Below, piece after piece: positions 28,644 through 38,053 of a stretch of 64,000 nt of DNA (its first letter is position 1; every line of letters starts with the position of its first letter). The stretch covers positions 1 through 64,000 of the forward strand of contig JAQUBZ010000002.1 of the NCBI GenBank assembly GCA_028686425.1. The letters run 5' to 3'. The notes below the pieces were generated by a model. The model was not told the origin of the DNA and made no database searches. It saw only the letters and a program-made list of their open reading frames with translations. The DNA comes from Bacteroidales bacterium (lineage in GTDB: Bacteria; Bacteroidota; Bacteroidia; Bacteroidales; UBA932). The position numbers were made by a program, and so were the translations under genes.

Positions 28644-30779
28644 ATGAGACCATCATTTAAAGATATAAAATATACCGGTGCTGCCACTGCTGAATGTAAC
28701 TGCAAAGAACACTCTTCTACTTGGAAGACTCCGGAAAACATCGAAGTAAAATCCATTTATAGCGCTGCTGATCTTGAAGGTATGGAACATCTTCACTATG
28801 CAGCCGGTATTGCTCCATTCCTTCGCGGACCTTACTCTACAATGTATGTTCAGAAACCTTGGACTATCCGTCAATACGCAGGTTTCTCTACAGCTGAAGA
28901 ATCAAACGCTTTTTATCGTAGAAATCTTGCAGCAGGTCAGAAAGGACTTTCTGTTGCATTTGACCTTGCCACTCACCGCGGATATGATGCAGATCATCCG
29001 AGAGTGGTAGGCGATGTTGGGAAAGCCGGTGTAAGTATCTGTTCTGTAGAGGATATGAAAGTCCTTTTCGATCAGATTCCTTTGAACAAAATGTCAGTTT
29101 CCATGACTATGAACGGTGCAGTTCTTCCTATCCTTGCATTCTATATCGTAGCCGGTATGGAACAAGGTGCCAAATTGGAAGAGATGGCCGGTACCATTCA
29201 GAATGACATTCTGAAGGAATTTATGGTTCGTAACACATATATCTATCCTCCTGAGTTCTCAATGAGAATTATCGGCGATATTTTTGCCTACACATCCAAA
29301 TATATGCCTAAGTTTAACTCTATTTCCATCTCAGGTTATCACATGCAGGAAGCAGGTGCAACCAACGATATTGAAATGGCATACACTTTGGCTGACGGTC
29401 TTGAATATCTTCGTACAGGTATCAAGGCAGGTATAGATGTTGATGCTTTTGCTCCTCGTTTGTCATTCTTCTGGGGCATCGGCATGAACCACTTTATGGA
29501 AATCGCAAAAATGCGTGCTGCACGTATGATCTGGGCGAAACTTGTAAATCAGTTCAATCCGAAGAATCCTAAGTCATTGTCTTTGAGAACACACTGCCAG
29601 ACATCAGGGTGGTCGCTCACCGAACAGGATCCGTTCAACAATGTTGCCAGAACTTGTATTGAAGCTATGGCTGCCGCTCTTGGTCATACACAGTCACTTC
29701 ATACCAATGCTCTTGATGAGGCTATCGCCCTTCCTACAGACTTCTCTGCACGTATTGCTCGTAATACTCAGATTTACATTCAGGAAGAGACCAACGTATG
29801 CCGTTCAATCGACCCTTGGGCAGGTTCATATTATGTTGAATCATTGACCAAAGAGTTGGCAGAAGGTGCATGGAAGCATATTGAGGAGATTGAAAAACTC
29901 GGCGGTATGGCAAAAGCAATAGAGACAGGTATTCCTAAACTTCGTATCGAAGAGGCTGCTGCCCGCAAACAGGCACGCATCGACTCAGGTATCGACAAGA
30001 TTATCGGTATTAATGAATATCGTCTTGAAAAAGAAGATCCTATCGAAATCCTTGATGTTGACAATACAAAGGTTCGCGAATCTCAAATCAAGAGATTGAA
30101 GGAGCTTCGTGCCAACCGTAATAATGATAAGGTAAAAGAGTGTCTTGCTGCCATTACCAAAGCAGTTGAATCTAAATCAGGCAATTTGCTCGAACTTGCT
30201 GTTGAGGCAGCCAAGAATCGTGCGACACTTGGTGAGATTTCAGATGCGTGTGAAGCAGTAGTAGGACGTTATAAAGCAGTAATCCGTATGAATACAGGCG
30301 TTTATTCTTCAGAAGTCAAAAATGATTCAGACTTTGACAAGGCAAAACAGATGGTATCCGATTTTGCAAAGAAAGAGGGTCGTCAACCTCGTATTATGAT
30401 TGCCAAACTTGGTCAGGACGGTCACGACCGTGGAGCAAAAGTCGTTGCTACAGGGTATGCAGACTGTGGCTTTGACGTGGATATGGGACCGTTGTTCCAG
30501 ACTCCTGCCGAAGCTGCCAAACAAGCTGTAGAAAATGACGTCCACGTAGTGGGTGTATCTTCTCTTGCAGCAGGTCACAAGACTTTGGTTCCTCAAATTG
30601 TAAGCGAACTAAAGAAACTCGGTCGCGAAGATATTCTCGTAATCGTAGGCGGTGTGATTCCTGCTCAGGATTACGATGCTCTTTACAAGGCAGGTGCGAT
30701 GGCCATCTTCGGCCCCGGTACACCTATTGCCACTGCAGCAATCAAAATTATGGAATTGCTGATGCAGAAATTCGAGTAG
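28644..30779 (+). CDS. mutB: Methylmalonyl-CoA mutase large subunit
   Basis: 711 residues, full length. Catalytic subunit. The substrate TIM barrel holds [17 protein letters not shown] and the [15 protein letters not shown]-type active-site stretch; the C-terminal B12-binding domain has the cobalt-ligand motif [11 protein letters not shown] (His near 600), [10 protein letters not shown] and VGGVIP. No epimerase or MeaB chaperone gene is next door, so those must be elsewhere. The operon ends at a strong terminator. Confidence 0.97.
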   Translation: MRPSFKDIKYTGAATAECNCKEHSSTWKTPENIEVKSIYSAADLEGMEHLHYAAGIAPFLRGPYSTMYVQKPWTIRQYAGFSTAEESNAFYRRNLAAGQKGLSVAFDLATHRGYDADHPRVVGDVGKAGVSICSVEDMKVLFDQIPLNKMSVSMTMNGAVLPILAFYIVAGMEQGAKLEEMAGTIQNDILKEFMVRNTYIYPPEFSMRIIGDIFAYTSKYMPKFNSISISGYHMQEAGATNDIEMAYTLADGLEYLRTGIKAGIDVDAFAPRLSFFWGIGMNHFMEIAKMRAARMIWAKLVNQFNPKNPKSLSLRTHCQTSGWSLTEQDPFNNVARTCIEAMAAALGHTQSLHTNALDEAIALPTDFSARIARNTQIYIQEETNVCRSIDPWAGSYYVESLTKELAEGAWKHIEEIEKLGGMAKAIETGIPKLRIEEAAARKQARIDSGIDKIIGINEYRLEKEDPIEILDVDNTKVRESQIKRLKELRANRNNDKVKECLAAITKAVESKSGNLLELAVEAAKNRATLGEISDACEAVVGRYKAVIRMNTGVYSSEVKNDSDFDKAKQMVSDFAKKEGRQPRIMIAKLGQDGHDRGAKVVATGYADCGFDVDMGPLFQTPAEAAKQAVENDVHVVGVSSLAAGHKTLVPQIVSELKKLGREDILVIVGGVIPAQDYDALYKAGAMAIFGPGTPIATAAIKIMELLMQKFE

Positions 30780-30798
30780 TAATGTAATGATTTATAGT

Positions 30799-30835
30799 AA
30801 AAGGGTGGCTGAATTTTTTCAGTCACCCTTTTTTA
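30799..30835. terminator. Terminator between mutB and the GH89 gene
   Basis: Eleven-base stem GGGTGGCTGAA (30803-30813) with TTCAGTCACCC (30818-30828), loop TTTT, then T6. An A-run before the stem means it could act in both directions for these convergent genes. Confidence 0.85.
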
Positions 30836-30857
30836 TGTTTACAGACCGTCAAATAAA

Positions 30858-33089
30858 CTATTCGGCTTCCAATATTCTGTTCGCATACTTGCCGTATAGC
30901 TCGGAAGCAATAGCTTTACTGTCTCCGACAGGTTCTGTATCAAATTCATACATCCTTTCGTCCCACCACTTTTTCTCATAAGTGGTAACTGCTTCTTTAT
31001 AAAGCTCATATTGAGTATCATCAAATGTTCCGCCTTCATCCGTCACTTTATTTACAGCCTCGAAAAACATGGTCCAGCGTACCTTGTAGAAAGTCTTGGT
31101 AAGTCCGTTCCATGTGCGGCTTGCATAGTCGTTCAGCAACATGGCCTTGTCGCTCCATGTTGTAATGAGATTTCTTGCATTTTCTTCAAAATAATCCGCT
31201 TCTTCTGAAGTCTTGCCCCATGCTCGCGCATCTGCAATCCATTTCCCGACAAGGAATGCACTTTGAGTTCCGACAATCTTGTCAACATCATCAAGTATTT
31301 CGATCATTTCGCTCTCCTTACTTTTCATAACTTCTCTATTACCCTCAGTATAAGCTTGTTCATAATCTCTGAAAATAGTGAGGAAGTAATTGCTGAGCAT
31401 CTGCCTTGTAATATTTGCCACGTCAAAAGAGTATGCGCTGTTCTTGCCGTCAGCAGCAAGAAGAAGTCTTACAATCTCAACAAGATTCTTGTTGTCATAT
31501 TTGATGCGCGGATTGGCATAGTACGTCTTGTATTTGCCGAAAGTCGGGCGGATATTGATCAGCGGGCATTGCCCCGGAGTTGATGGTGCAATATATATGC
31601 TGTCAATCAACAATTTCCATGCAGCTCTGCCATTTTCGTCAACTTTGCCTATACGTTGATCGGCAAGTGTATTTGTCCACTGTTCTATGTGTTTATGAGC
31701 GTCAAAATTCCATGCTTTCTCAAAGACGTATTGATATACAAACGGGTTACAGTCAAAACCTTCAAGAGTGGATCCGATGCCCGAAAAGTTGTCGCCGCCG
31801 TTTATAAATGTGTTTTCGACCCTTTCGTTAATTGTGGCAATATCGCCCACGAGCATGGTGTTTCCGCCAAAATTGCCGAGATAACACCATATATAAGGTA
31901 CACCGAAATATTTTTCGGTCCTTTGCCATACCTCCTGACGTTCGCAATAATAGTCGAGCAATAATGATTTTTCTTTAGGATAAGAGGTAATGTAAGGCTC
32001 TACACGATCATTGGTCCAATCTTTACGATCATTCCAGAACAGCCATGTCATTTGAAGCCATACAGCGCTCGAGTCGGCTTTTGTAAGAGATTCGGATACC
32101 TGACGGCTCACACGACCGAGATAGTTCGGTTCCCAGCTCGGAGGCGTAAGTTCATTGAACAGGTCAATTCCGTAAATATGATCCGTTCCGTAGATTTCGC
32201 TCTCTTTTTCTACAAATTTCTTCTGTATCTCTGTATAGAGGTCACTCATAGGGTCAAGGAAGCTGCAGGCGTGTTCTTCACCATATCCTGCCCATGGTTC
32301 AAGTTGGGTAATCGGAGCATCGGGATATATGCGTTTTAAGTCTCTTGGAACATGTCCTGCAAATGCAGGAAGCACAGGTTTCATGTTGAATTGGCGTTCA
32401 CGTGCCGTAATCTGCTTTTGCAGTTCGAGCTGACCGTCAAGCCATGATTTGGGAAGTGGACCACCCCATCGGTCGATGTTCTGCATTCTGTGCCATGGGA
32501 GGTGAGCCGGCCCTGTAAAATAGTTTCGCACTTCTTCATCTGTCAGACCCATTTCCGTCCAAATCCGGTACCAGATGGATTCCTGACCTGTAATGGCAAG
32601 CGGAAGATTGACTCCGTTGAGTGCCATCCAGTCTATGAAATGTTCCCATTCAGACCAATTCCACCAAGGCATTGTATAGCCGAATGTACAATAGTTCAGG
32701 AAAAATCTGTTGTCAACCCGTGCCTGAATTTTGACAGGTTCGCTGACTTTGGGAAGGCGTGACGGCATTTTAAAAGAATCAAACATAAACCAGCCAACTT
32801 CCACGTGACAATAATATTTCAGATAATGGTTAAGTCCGACCGCCATAGAGTTGGCATTGTTACCTGAAATGTGAATTTTGGAGCCTTCTGAACAAATCCG
32901 AAAAAAGTCTTTGTCTTCAGCGGGAGCCTTTTCAAAGATGAAGGAGCTTGCTTTTTGAGGTATTATTCTGTGAGTAAGTTCTTTAATGGCAATTACATCG
33001 GGATCTGTGTCTGCCTGAGTGCTTTGTTTGCATCCTTGGAGTGAGAACAATCCGAAAGCAATAAGCGATAAAAGTAGAATTTTTTTCAT
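30858..33089 (-). CDS. Alpha-N-acetylglucosaminidase (GH89)
   Basis: 743 residues. Lipoprotein signal (LFSLQGCKQST, Cys20) followed by the three NAGLU domains: small N-terminal alpha/beta, TIM barrel and C-terminal helical domain. Family markers include YCTFGYTMPWWNWSEWE, LAITGQESIWYRI, the acid/base Glu in DLFNELTPPSW and the nucleophile Glu in GIGSTLEGFDCNP. It removes terminal alpha-linked GlcNAc, as found on gastric-type mucin O-glycans and heparan-type chains. It is a lone gene on its strand; its promoter is covered by a 12-bp inverted repeat. Confidence 0.93.
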   Translation of the reverse strand: MKKILLLSLIAFGLFSLQGCKQSTQADTDPDVIAIKELTHRIIPQKASSFIFEKAPAEDKDFFRICSEGSKIHISGNNANSMAVGLNHYLKYYCHVEVGWFMFDSFKMPSRLPKVSEPVKIQARVDNRFFLNYCTFGYTMPWWNWSEWEHFIDWMALNGVNLPLAITGQESIWYRIWTEMGLTDEEVRNYFTGPAHLPWHRMQNIDRWGGPLPKSWLDGQLELQKQITARERQFNMKPVLPAFAGHVPRDLKRIYPDAPITQLEPWAGYGEEHACSFLDPMSDLYTEIQKKFVEKESEIYGTDHIYGIDLFNELTPPSWEPNYLGRVSRQVSESLTKADSSAVWLQMTWLFWNDRKDWTNDRVEPYITSYPKEKSLLLDYYCERQEVWQRTEKYFGVPYIWCYLGNFGGNTMLVGDIATINERVENTFINGGDNFSGIGSTLEGFDCNPFVYQYVFEKAWNFDAHKHIEQWTNTLADQRIGKVDENGRAAWKLLIDSIYIAPSTPGQCPLINIRPTFGKYKTYYANPRIKYDNKNLVEIVRLLLAADGKNSAYSFDVANITRQMLSNYFLTIFRDYEQAYTEGNREVMKSKESEMIEILDDVDKIVGTQSAFLVGKWIADARAWGKTSEEADYFEENARNLITTWSDKAMLLNDYASRTWNGLTKTFYKVRWTMFFEAVNKVTDEGGTFDDTQYELYKEAVTTYEKKWWDERMYEFDTEPVGDSKAIASELYGKYANRILEAE

Positions 33090-33129
33090 TGTATAACTTT
33101 ATTGGTTTGAGAATAACAAAGTTATACAA
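33089..33129. promoter_or_regulatory. 12-bp perfect inverted repeat over the GH89 promoter
   Basis: TTGTATAACTTT (33089-33100) and its exact reverse complement AAAGTTATACAA (33118-33129) are separated by 17 bases. The right arm overlaps a minus-strand TAACTTTG -7 element (33117-33124); the left arm touches the GH89 start codon. It fits a dimeric repressor or activator site. Confidence 0.55.
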
Positions 33130-33140
33130 AAAAATGATAT

Positions 33141-33172
33141 AAAAAAGAGGGCACCCGATTAAGAGTGCCCCC
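33141..33172 (-). terminator. rpsU terminator
   Basis: Read on the minus strand: stem GGGCAC/GTGCCC (33165-33170 with 33149-33154), then CTCTTTTTT. It lies 50 bases past the rpsU stop and upstream of the GH89 promoter. Confidence 0.75.
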
Positions 33173-33222
33173 CACAAAGCTATGAAAACGGTTTATTTTG
33201 ATTTTTACAAATCCAAAGTTAG

Positions 33223-33414
33223 TTATTCATCACGTATTTGCAATTTCTGCACGTATATAGCTTTCTTTTTCTCGTCTCTTTTTCTGACTGATGGTTTTTC
33301 AAAAGTCTTGCGATCTCTAAGCTCACGTACAATCCCTGTCTTCTCAAATTTGCGTTTAAATTTCTTTAAAGCTCTTTCAATATTTTCACCTTCTTTAATA
33401 GGTACTATAATCAT
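33223..33414 (-). CDS. rpsU: 30S ribosomal protein bS21
   Basis: 63 residues from ATG 33414 (the longer frame adds 20 residues upstream of the ribosome site). Small basic protein of the 30S platform near the 3' end of 16S rRNA. The start MIIVPIKEGENIERALKKFK and the RKFEKTG, RELRDR segments are typical of Bacteroidetes S21. The leader has AGGAGGTG eight bases before the ATG, an almost perfect anti-Shine-Dalgarno complement, suggesting translational self-control (see findings). Minus-strand -7 TACCTTTG is at 33444-33451. Confidence 0.95.
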   Translation of the reverse strand: MIIVPIKEGENIERALKKFKRKFEKTGIVRELRDRKTFEKPSVRKRDEKKKAIYVQKLQIRDE

Positions 33415-33422
33415 ATTGCAAA

Positions 33423-33430
33423 CACCTCCT
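33423..33430 (-). promoter_or_regulatory. Strong Shine-Dalgarno of rpsU
   Basis: Minus-strand AGGAGGTG, 8 bases before the rpsU ATG. Most genes in this window have no comparable site, so this one stands out and also fixes the start codon. Confidence 0.8.
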
Positions 33431-33443
33431 TTTTTCGAGAGGG

Positions 33444-33451
33444 CAAAGGTA
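33444..33451 (-). promoter_or_regulatory. Bacteroidales -7 element before rpsU
   Basis: Minus-strand TACCTTTG fits TAnnTTTG, about 30 bases before the ATG, giving a leader of roughly 20 bases that is mostly the Shine-Dalgarno site. Confidence 0.4.
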
Positions 33452-33494
33452 AATAAGTTTTTCAAAATGACCAACTTTTTTCAAAAATTAATTG

Positions 33495-33502
33495 TATTTT
33501 TG
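33495..33502 (+). promoter_or_regulatory. Bacteroidales -7 element before hutU
   Basis: TATTTTTG fits TAnnTTTG, 24 bases before the hutU ATG; a TTTT rather than TTTG lies at the -33 position. Confidence 0.4.
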
Positions 33503-33526
33503 TCCTAATTCATAAATAATGTAATA

Positions 33527-35536
33527 ATGAACCACAAAGAAGATTTCAAAAAGATAATTTCAATGGGCATCCCTGAAGTGTTGCCACAGCCAAAGCCTTA
33601 TGATACAACTATTAGCCACGCTCCCAAGCGCAAAGAAATTCTTACTGTAGAAGAAAAAAAGCTTGCCTTGAGAAATGCACTGAGATATTTTCCGTCCAAA
33701 CATCATAAAGTTCTTGCTCCGGAATTTGCAAAAGAACTTGAAGATTATGGCAGAATATATATGTACAGGTTTCGTCCCGATTATAAAATTTATGCACGCA
33801 GTATAGACGATTTCCCCTACAAAAGTCGTCAGGTTGCCGCTATTATGCTCATGCTTAGTAATAATCTTGACAATGCTGTTGCACAACACCCTCATGAACT
33901 GATTGTATATGGCGGGAATGGTGCCGCCTTCCAGAATTGGGCACAATATCTGCTGACTATGAAGTATTTGTCGGAAATGACCGATGAACAAACACTTGTC
34001 CTTTATTCGGGACATCCGATGGGGCTGTTTCCATCTCATAAAGGGGCTCCGAGACTTGTAATCACCAATGGCATGGTTATTCCCAATTATTCAAGTAAAG
34101 ACAATTGGGAGAGGTTTAATGCCATGGGAGTGTCTCAGTACGGACAGATGACGGCAGGTTCATTTATGTATATAGGTCCGCAGGGGATTGTACACGGTAC
34201 GACGATTACGGTATTGAATGCTGCCAGAATGCATAATAAAGGTGGAAATGACATAAGAGGAAAGATATTTGTAAGCTCAGGATTGGGAGGAATGTCGGGA
34301 GCTCAACCAAAGGCGGCCGTTATTGCCGGCGTTGTCGGAATCATCGCTGAAGTTAATCCAAAAGCCGTTGACAAACGTTTTAAACAAGGATGGGTGGATG
34401 AAGTTTACACTGATGTAGATGAGTTGATAGATAGAGCATTGATAGCTAAAGACAAGAAAGAGGCAGTATCTCTTGCATATCAGGGCAATGTTGTAGATTT
34501 GTGGGAAAGACTTGCCGAAAGGGGGATTAAGGTAGATCTCGGATCGGATCAGACTTCGCTCCACAATCCGTTTGCAGGAGGATATTATCCTGTCGGAATA
34601 GGTTTTGATGAGGCGAATGAGATGATGGCAGAACAGCCTGAAAAGTTCAAAGAGTTGGTTTATGCTTCACTCAGAAGACATATTGCGGCTGTTAATAAAT
34701 TGACAGCCGGAGGAATGTATTTCTTCGATTATGGTAATGCCTTTCTTCTTGAATCTTCAAGAGCAGGAGCAGATGTGCTGAAAACTGACGGTTCGTTCAG
34801 ATATCCTTCGTATGTTCAGGATATTATGGGGCCGATGTATTTTGATTACGGATTCGGGCCATACAGATGGGTATGCACTTCATCCAAACCTGAAGATCTG
34901 GCCATGACCGATCGATTGGCAGTGGAAGTAATGGAACAAATCCTTAAAACAGCTCCCGATGAGATCAAATCCCAATTAAAAGACAATATCCACTGGATTA
35001 AAGAGGCCGGTGCAAATCACCTTGTAGTTGGTTCGCAGGCGAGAATACTTTATGCGGATGCAGAGGGCAGGACCAAGATTGCCTTGGCAATGAACAAAGC
35101 GATAAGGGAAGGAAAAGTAAGCGCACCGATTGTCCTCGGTCGTGATCATCATGATGTATCGGGAACCGACTCTCCTTATCGTGAGACCTCAAATATTTAC
35201 GATGGTTCGTCATTTACAGCCGATATGGCTATTCAGAATGTGATAGGTGATTCATTCAGAGGGGCGACGTGGGTCTCTGTCCACAATGGCGGAGGTGTAG
35301 GATGGGGAGAAGTTATCAACGGTGGTTTCGGGATGGTGATTGACGGAAGCAATGAGGCTGATACACGGATTAGGGAGATGCTCCATTGGGATGTCAACAA
35401 TGGGATAGCAAGACGGAGCTGGGCAAGGAATGAACCAGCCATTTTCGCCATTAAACGTGAGATGGAGCGGACACCTCTTCTTAAAGTGACCTTACCCAAT
35501 ATAGCAGATGACGATGTCATAGAGGCTTGTTTTTAA
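33527..35536 (+). CDS. hutU: Urocanate hydratase
   Basis: 669 residues, the long form found in Bacteroidetes (the classical enzyme is about 555). Second step of histidine breakdown, converting urocanate to imidazolone propionate with tightly bound NAD+. Seen: YGGNGAAFQNWAQYLL, YSGHPMGLFPS, YIGPQGIVHGTTITVLNA, SGLGGMSGAQPKA and GRDHHDVSGTDSPYRET. Other hut genes are not nearby. Followed after 10 bases by the xer gene; possible read-through. Confidence 0.95.
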   Translation: MNHKEDFKKIISMGIPEVLPQPKPYDTTISHAPKRKEILTVEEKKLALRNALRYFPSKHHKVLAPEFAKELEDYGRIYMYRFRPDYKIYARSIDDFPYKSRQVAAIMLMLSNNLDNAVAQHPHELIVYGGNGAAFQNWAQYLLTMKYLSEMTDEQTLVLYSGHPMGLFPSHKGAPRLVITNGMVIPNYSSKDNWERFNAMGVSQYGQMTAGSFMYIGPQGIVHGTTITVLNAARMHNKGGNDIRGKIFVSSGLGGMSGAQPKAAVIAGVVGIIAEVNPKAVDKRFKQGWVDEVYTDVDELIDRALIAKDKKEAVSLAYQGNVVDLWERLAERGIKVDLGSDQTSLHNPFAGGYYPVGIGFDEANEMMAEQPEKFKELVYASLRRHIAAVNKLTAGGMYFFDYGNAFLLESSRAGADVLKTDGSFRYPSYVQDIMGPMYFDYGFGPYRWVCTSSKPEDLAMTDRLAVEVMEQILKTAPDEIKSQLKDNIHWIKEAGANHLVVGSQARILYADAEGRTKIALAMNKAIREGKVSAPIVLGRDHHDVSGTDSPYRETSNIYDGSSFTADMAIQNVIGDSFRGATWVSVHNGGGVGWGEVINGGFGMVIDGSNEADTRIREMLHWDVNNGIARRSWARNEPAIFAIKREMERTPLLKVTLPNIADDDVIEACF

Positions 35537-35546
35537 CAATGATGAA

Positions 35547-36482
35547 ATGAAACTTACGGAGCAGTTTTTGGATTATATAAAAGTTCAAAAAAGATATTCT
35601 CCGCGCACTTTGGTTCTGTATGCTGAAGCAATAGCGGAATTCTACTCTTATATCTATGGGGAAGAAGATGTTGAATCGGAAGATGAAATATCTGTTCTGA
35701 CAACTGTCAATGTCCGTGGTTTTATTGCTCATGGATTGGATGGAGGATTGTCCTCACGCACTATGAATTTAAAATTGTCGGCGTTGAGCAGTTTATGCAA
35801 TTTTCTGGTCAAGAGGGGATATATGACTTCCAATCCCGTCAGAAAAGTATTCAGACCAAAAGAAGAGAGGCGCCTGCCTGAATTTTATACAGAAAAGGCA
35901 CTTTTTAACTATTTTGACGATTCTCTCAACAAAATTGAAGAAAATCCAACCTTTGAAAATCTTAGAAACAGAACAATTATTTTGATACTTTATACCACAG
36001 GAATGCGCCGTGCAGAGCTCTGTGGCCTGAAAATTGATGATTTTGATCAGGGAAGATCGGTGTTCAGAGTATTGGGAAAGGGAGATAAATTGAGAGAAAT
36101 ACCCGTTCCTTCTTTGATTTGTCGGGAAATTGTATTATATTTGAAAAGAAATAATGAAGAGTATCCGGACAATCCTGAAGGTTATTTTTTCTTGACAGAA
36201 AAGGGTAAGCCGCTCTATTTGAGTTTTGTAAATAATATAGTCAAGAAAGAGCTGTCACAGGAGGATGGGTTTAGCGGTCGAAAATCGCCTCACGTATTGA
36301 GACACTCGCTTGCCACACATCTTCTTAACAGGGGGGCCGATTTGAATAGTATAAAGGAGATTTTGGGGCATTCTTCACTTGCAGCGACACAGATTTATAC
36401 CCATAATTCTTTTGAACAGCTGAAAAAAACATATTTAACTGCTCATCCAAGAGCAAAAAACGGAGGTAAAAATGGAAATTAA
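35547..36482 (+). CDS. xerC: Tyrosine recombinase, XerC/XerD-like
   Basis: 311 residues. N-terminal SAM-like core-binding domain (about 1-90) and C-terminal catalytic domain with the R-H-R-H-Y set: Arg in TTGMRRAELCGL, HxxR in HVLRHSLATHLL, His in LGHSSLAATQIY, and the nucleophile Tyr in that same segment. It resolves chromosome dimers at dif with a partner recombinase. Length, intact motifs and its coupling to hpf match the conserved chromosomal gene rather than a mobile-element integrase. XerC versus XerD cannot be settled here. Confidence 0.88.
   Translation: MKLTEQFLDYIKVQKRYSPRTLVLYAEAIAEFYSYIYGEEDVESEDEISVLTTVNVRGFIAHGLDGGLSSRTMNLKLSALSSLCNFLVKRGYMTSNPVRKVFRPKEERRLPEFYTEKALFNYFDDSLNKIEENPTFENLRNRTIILILYTTGMRRAELCGLKIDDFDQGRSVFRVLGKGDKLREIPVPSLICREIVLYLKRNNEEYPDNPEGYFFLTEKGKPLYLSFVNNIVKKELSQEDGFSGRKSPHVLRHSLATHLLNRGADLNSIKEILGHSSLAATQIYTHNSFEQLKKTYLTAHPRAKNGGKNGN
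36462..36467 (+). promoter_or_regulatory. Strong Shine-Dalgarno of hpf
   Basis: GGAGGT four bases before the hpf ATG, inside the end of the xer frame. Strong sites of this type are rare in the window; rpsU has another. Confidence 0.6.
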
Positions 36483-36762
36483 AGTTCAATCAATCAAGTT
36501 TAACGCAGATCAGAAACTGCTTGATTTTATCGACAAAAAGTTAGGTAAAATTACAAAGTATTACGAAGATGTAATACGCACAGAGGTGATTCTTTCTTTG
36601 TTGGCAGATCCGCAAAACAAGAATGTCAAGGTACGCGTTCTCATTCCGGGGAGTGAAATAGTTGTCGAGAGAAACGCTGAGACTTTTGAAAGTGCCGTTG
36701 TTGACTGCCTCGGAGTACTGAAAGATCAATTGGTAAGTGCCAAAGAGAAACGTTTTAAATAG
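36472..36762 (+). CDS. hpf: Ribosome hibernation-promoting factor (short HPF/RaiA)
   Basis: 96 residues; short form without the dimerising C-terminal domain of long HPF. The start VQSIKFNADQKLLDFIDKKL and the basic KVRVLIPG and KEKRFK segments fit the family. It binds the 30S decoding groove and silences idle ribosomes. It overlaps the xer gene by 11 bases and carries its own strong ribosome site, so translation is probably not only coupled. Confidence 0.9.
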   Translation: MEIKVQSIKFNADQKLLDFIDKKLGKITKYYEDVIRTEVILSLLADPQNKNVKVRVLIPGSEIVVERNAETFESAVVDCLGVLKDQLVSAKEKRFK

Positions 36763-36767
36763 AATTT

Positions 36768-37079
36768 ATGGAGATTATCGAACCTCGCAGACAGCAACTG
36801 CCCAATACCACAACAGTGCTTGTTCTCGGCATACTTTCGCTTGTATTAAACGGACTGATCGGACTTATTTTAGGCATTATCGGTGCATCGCTCGCTTCGA
36901 GGGGGATGACATTGTACAACGAAAATCCTGATGCCTATTTCGGATACGGGCAGCTGAATGCCGGACGAGTGATGTCTATCATAGGCATTGTCAAAAATGT
37001 CGTTTGCGTAATAGCCGTTATTGTTATGTTGTCTTTATTCGGGACAGCTATGTTTGCTGCAATAGCTTCCTCTTTTTAG
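36768..37079 (+). CDS. Small membrane protein, CCC-motif/DUF4190 type
   Basis: 103 residues, two hydrophobic segments (about 17-45 and 68-100) flanking a soluble loop. The QQLPNTTTVLVLGILSLV opening, the GLILGIIGASLAS repeat-like stretch and the LNAGRVMSIIGIV segment match the small Bacteroidota 'CCC motif membrane protein' family, but the cysteine triplet that names it is replaced by LNG. Function unknown. It starts 5 bases after hpf, so it belongs to the same transcript. Confidence 0.7.
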   Translation: MEIIEPRRQQLPNTTTVLVLGILSLVLNGLIGLILGIIGASLASRGMTLYNENPDAYFGYGQLNAGRVMSIIGIVKNVVCVIAVIVMLSLFGTAMFAAIASSF

Positions 37080-38053
37080 ACGAATAATCTAATCAGTTCT
37101 TCTGAATTGATGCCGCTGAAATAATCATCGATTGCCAAAGTATTGAGGCGGTCGGTGATTTTTTCTTTTGAATGTGGAACCCCCGTCAGGTATTTGCAGA
37201 ACTCTTCTGTCGGGGCTTTGAAAAAATAGTCTCCTCTGATTTCAATTCTGGTGATGATACCTTTTTCAACGTTCATATACAATTCGACAAGCCCTGCCGG
37301 AAATTTGATGCATTTGGAGAAGCTGTATTTCGGGGAACAACCGTAATTCCACGAATCAAGTCTGTATTTGCTTTCTGCAAGGGCTTCTATCTGTTTCAGA
37401 TCGTCAGGTGAATAGTTGTATTCAGTATAAGACTTGCCTATATGATTTTTCAGAAACATCAAAAATTCGGATACTGTCATCGGGCGGACAAGGTGTTCAG
37501 AGATATTGGTAACTCGGCTCCTATTGGATTTGACTGCTTTGTCGGTAAATTTTTCGGGTCTGTTCTGTAATGCACCTGACAGGTCATTCAAGGATGAAGA
37601 AAAAAGCAGGGTTCCGTGTTGAAGAATACGCCCCTTATGAATGCAGATGGCGTTGCCTGAAAATTTCTTTCCATCAATTACAAGATCATTTCTACCCTCA
37701 AGTGAGGCGTTTATACCGAGGTGGTTAAGTGCATCAATGATGGGAGATGTAAACCTACGGAACATCATTCCGCTATCTTCTTCCTCGATTTTACGGTCTA
37801 TAAATGTAAAATTGATATTTCCGAGATCGTGAAATACCGCTCCTCCGCCCGTCAATCTCCTTACTACGGGGATTTTGTGACGATTGATAAATTCGGAGTC
37901 TATTTCTGCAAGAGTGTTTTGATTTTTGCCCACTATCACAGCTTTGTCATTTTGCCACAGGCGGAAGACAGGCTCTTCAAACGATGTGAGAAGATACTCT
38001 TCTGCGGCAAGGTTCCAATAGGGGTCTGTTGTCTTGTCAATAAGGCAAAGCAT
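37076..38053 (-). CDS. lplA: Lipoate--protein ligase
   Basis: 325 residues from ATG 38053 (19 upstream codons of the open frame lie inside the PAP2 gene). It adenylates free lipoate and transfers it to the lysine of E2 and H proteins. Seen: the N-terminal NLAAEEYLL, RRLTGGGAVFHDLGNINFTF, GRNDLVIDGKKFSGNA and GTLLFSS motifs, plus a C-terminal accessory domain. It overlaps the preceding PAP2 gene by 17 bases, and is convergent (4-base overlap) with the small membrane protein gene. Confidence 0.92.
   Translation of the reverse strand: MLCLIDKTTDPYWNLAAEEYLLTSFEEPVFRLWQNDKAVIVGKNQNTLAEIDSEFINRHKIPVVRRLTGGGAVFHDLGNINFTFIDRKIEEEDSGMMFRRFTSPIIDALNHLGINASLEGRNDLVIDGKKFSGNAICIHKGRILQHGTLLFSSSLNDLSGALQNRPEKFTDKAVKSNRSRVTNISEHLVRPMTVSEFLMFLKNHIGKSYTEYNYSPDDLKQIEALAESKYRLDSWNYGCSPKYSFSKCIKFPAGLVELYMNVEKGIITRIEIRGDYFFKAPTEEFCKYLTGVPHSKEKITDRLNTLAIDDYFSGINSEELIRLFV

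Noticed and set aside
33182-33508. Plus-strand open frame across rpsU
   Set aside because: It is the antisense shadow of rpsU and its leader; rpsU homology and its ribosome site are decisive.
35547-36482. Tyrosine recombinase as sign of an integrated element
   Set aside because: It is XerC/D-like, coupled to hpf, with no flanking repeats, tRNA or phage/conjugation genes.
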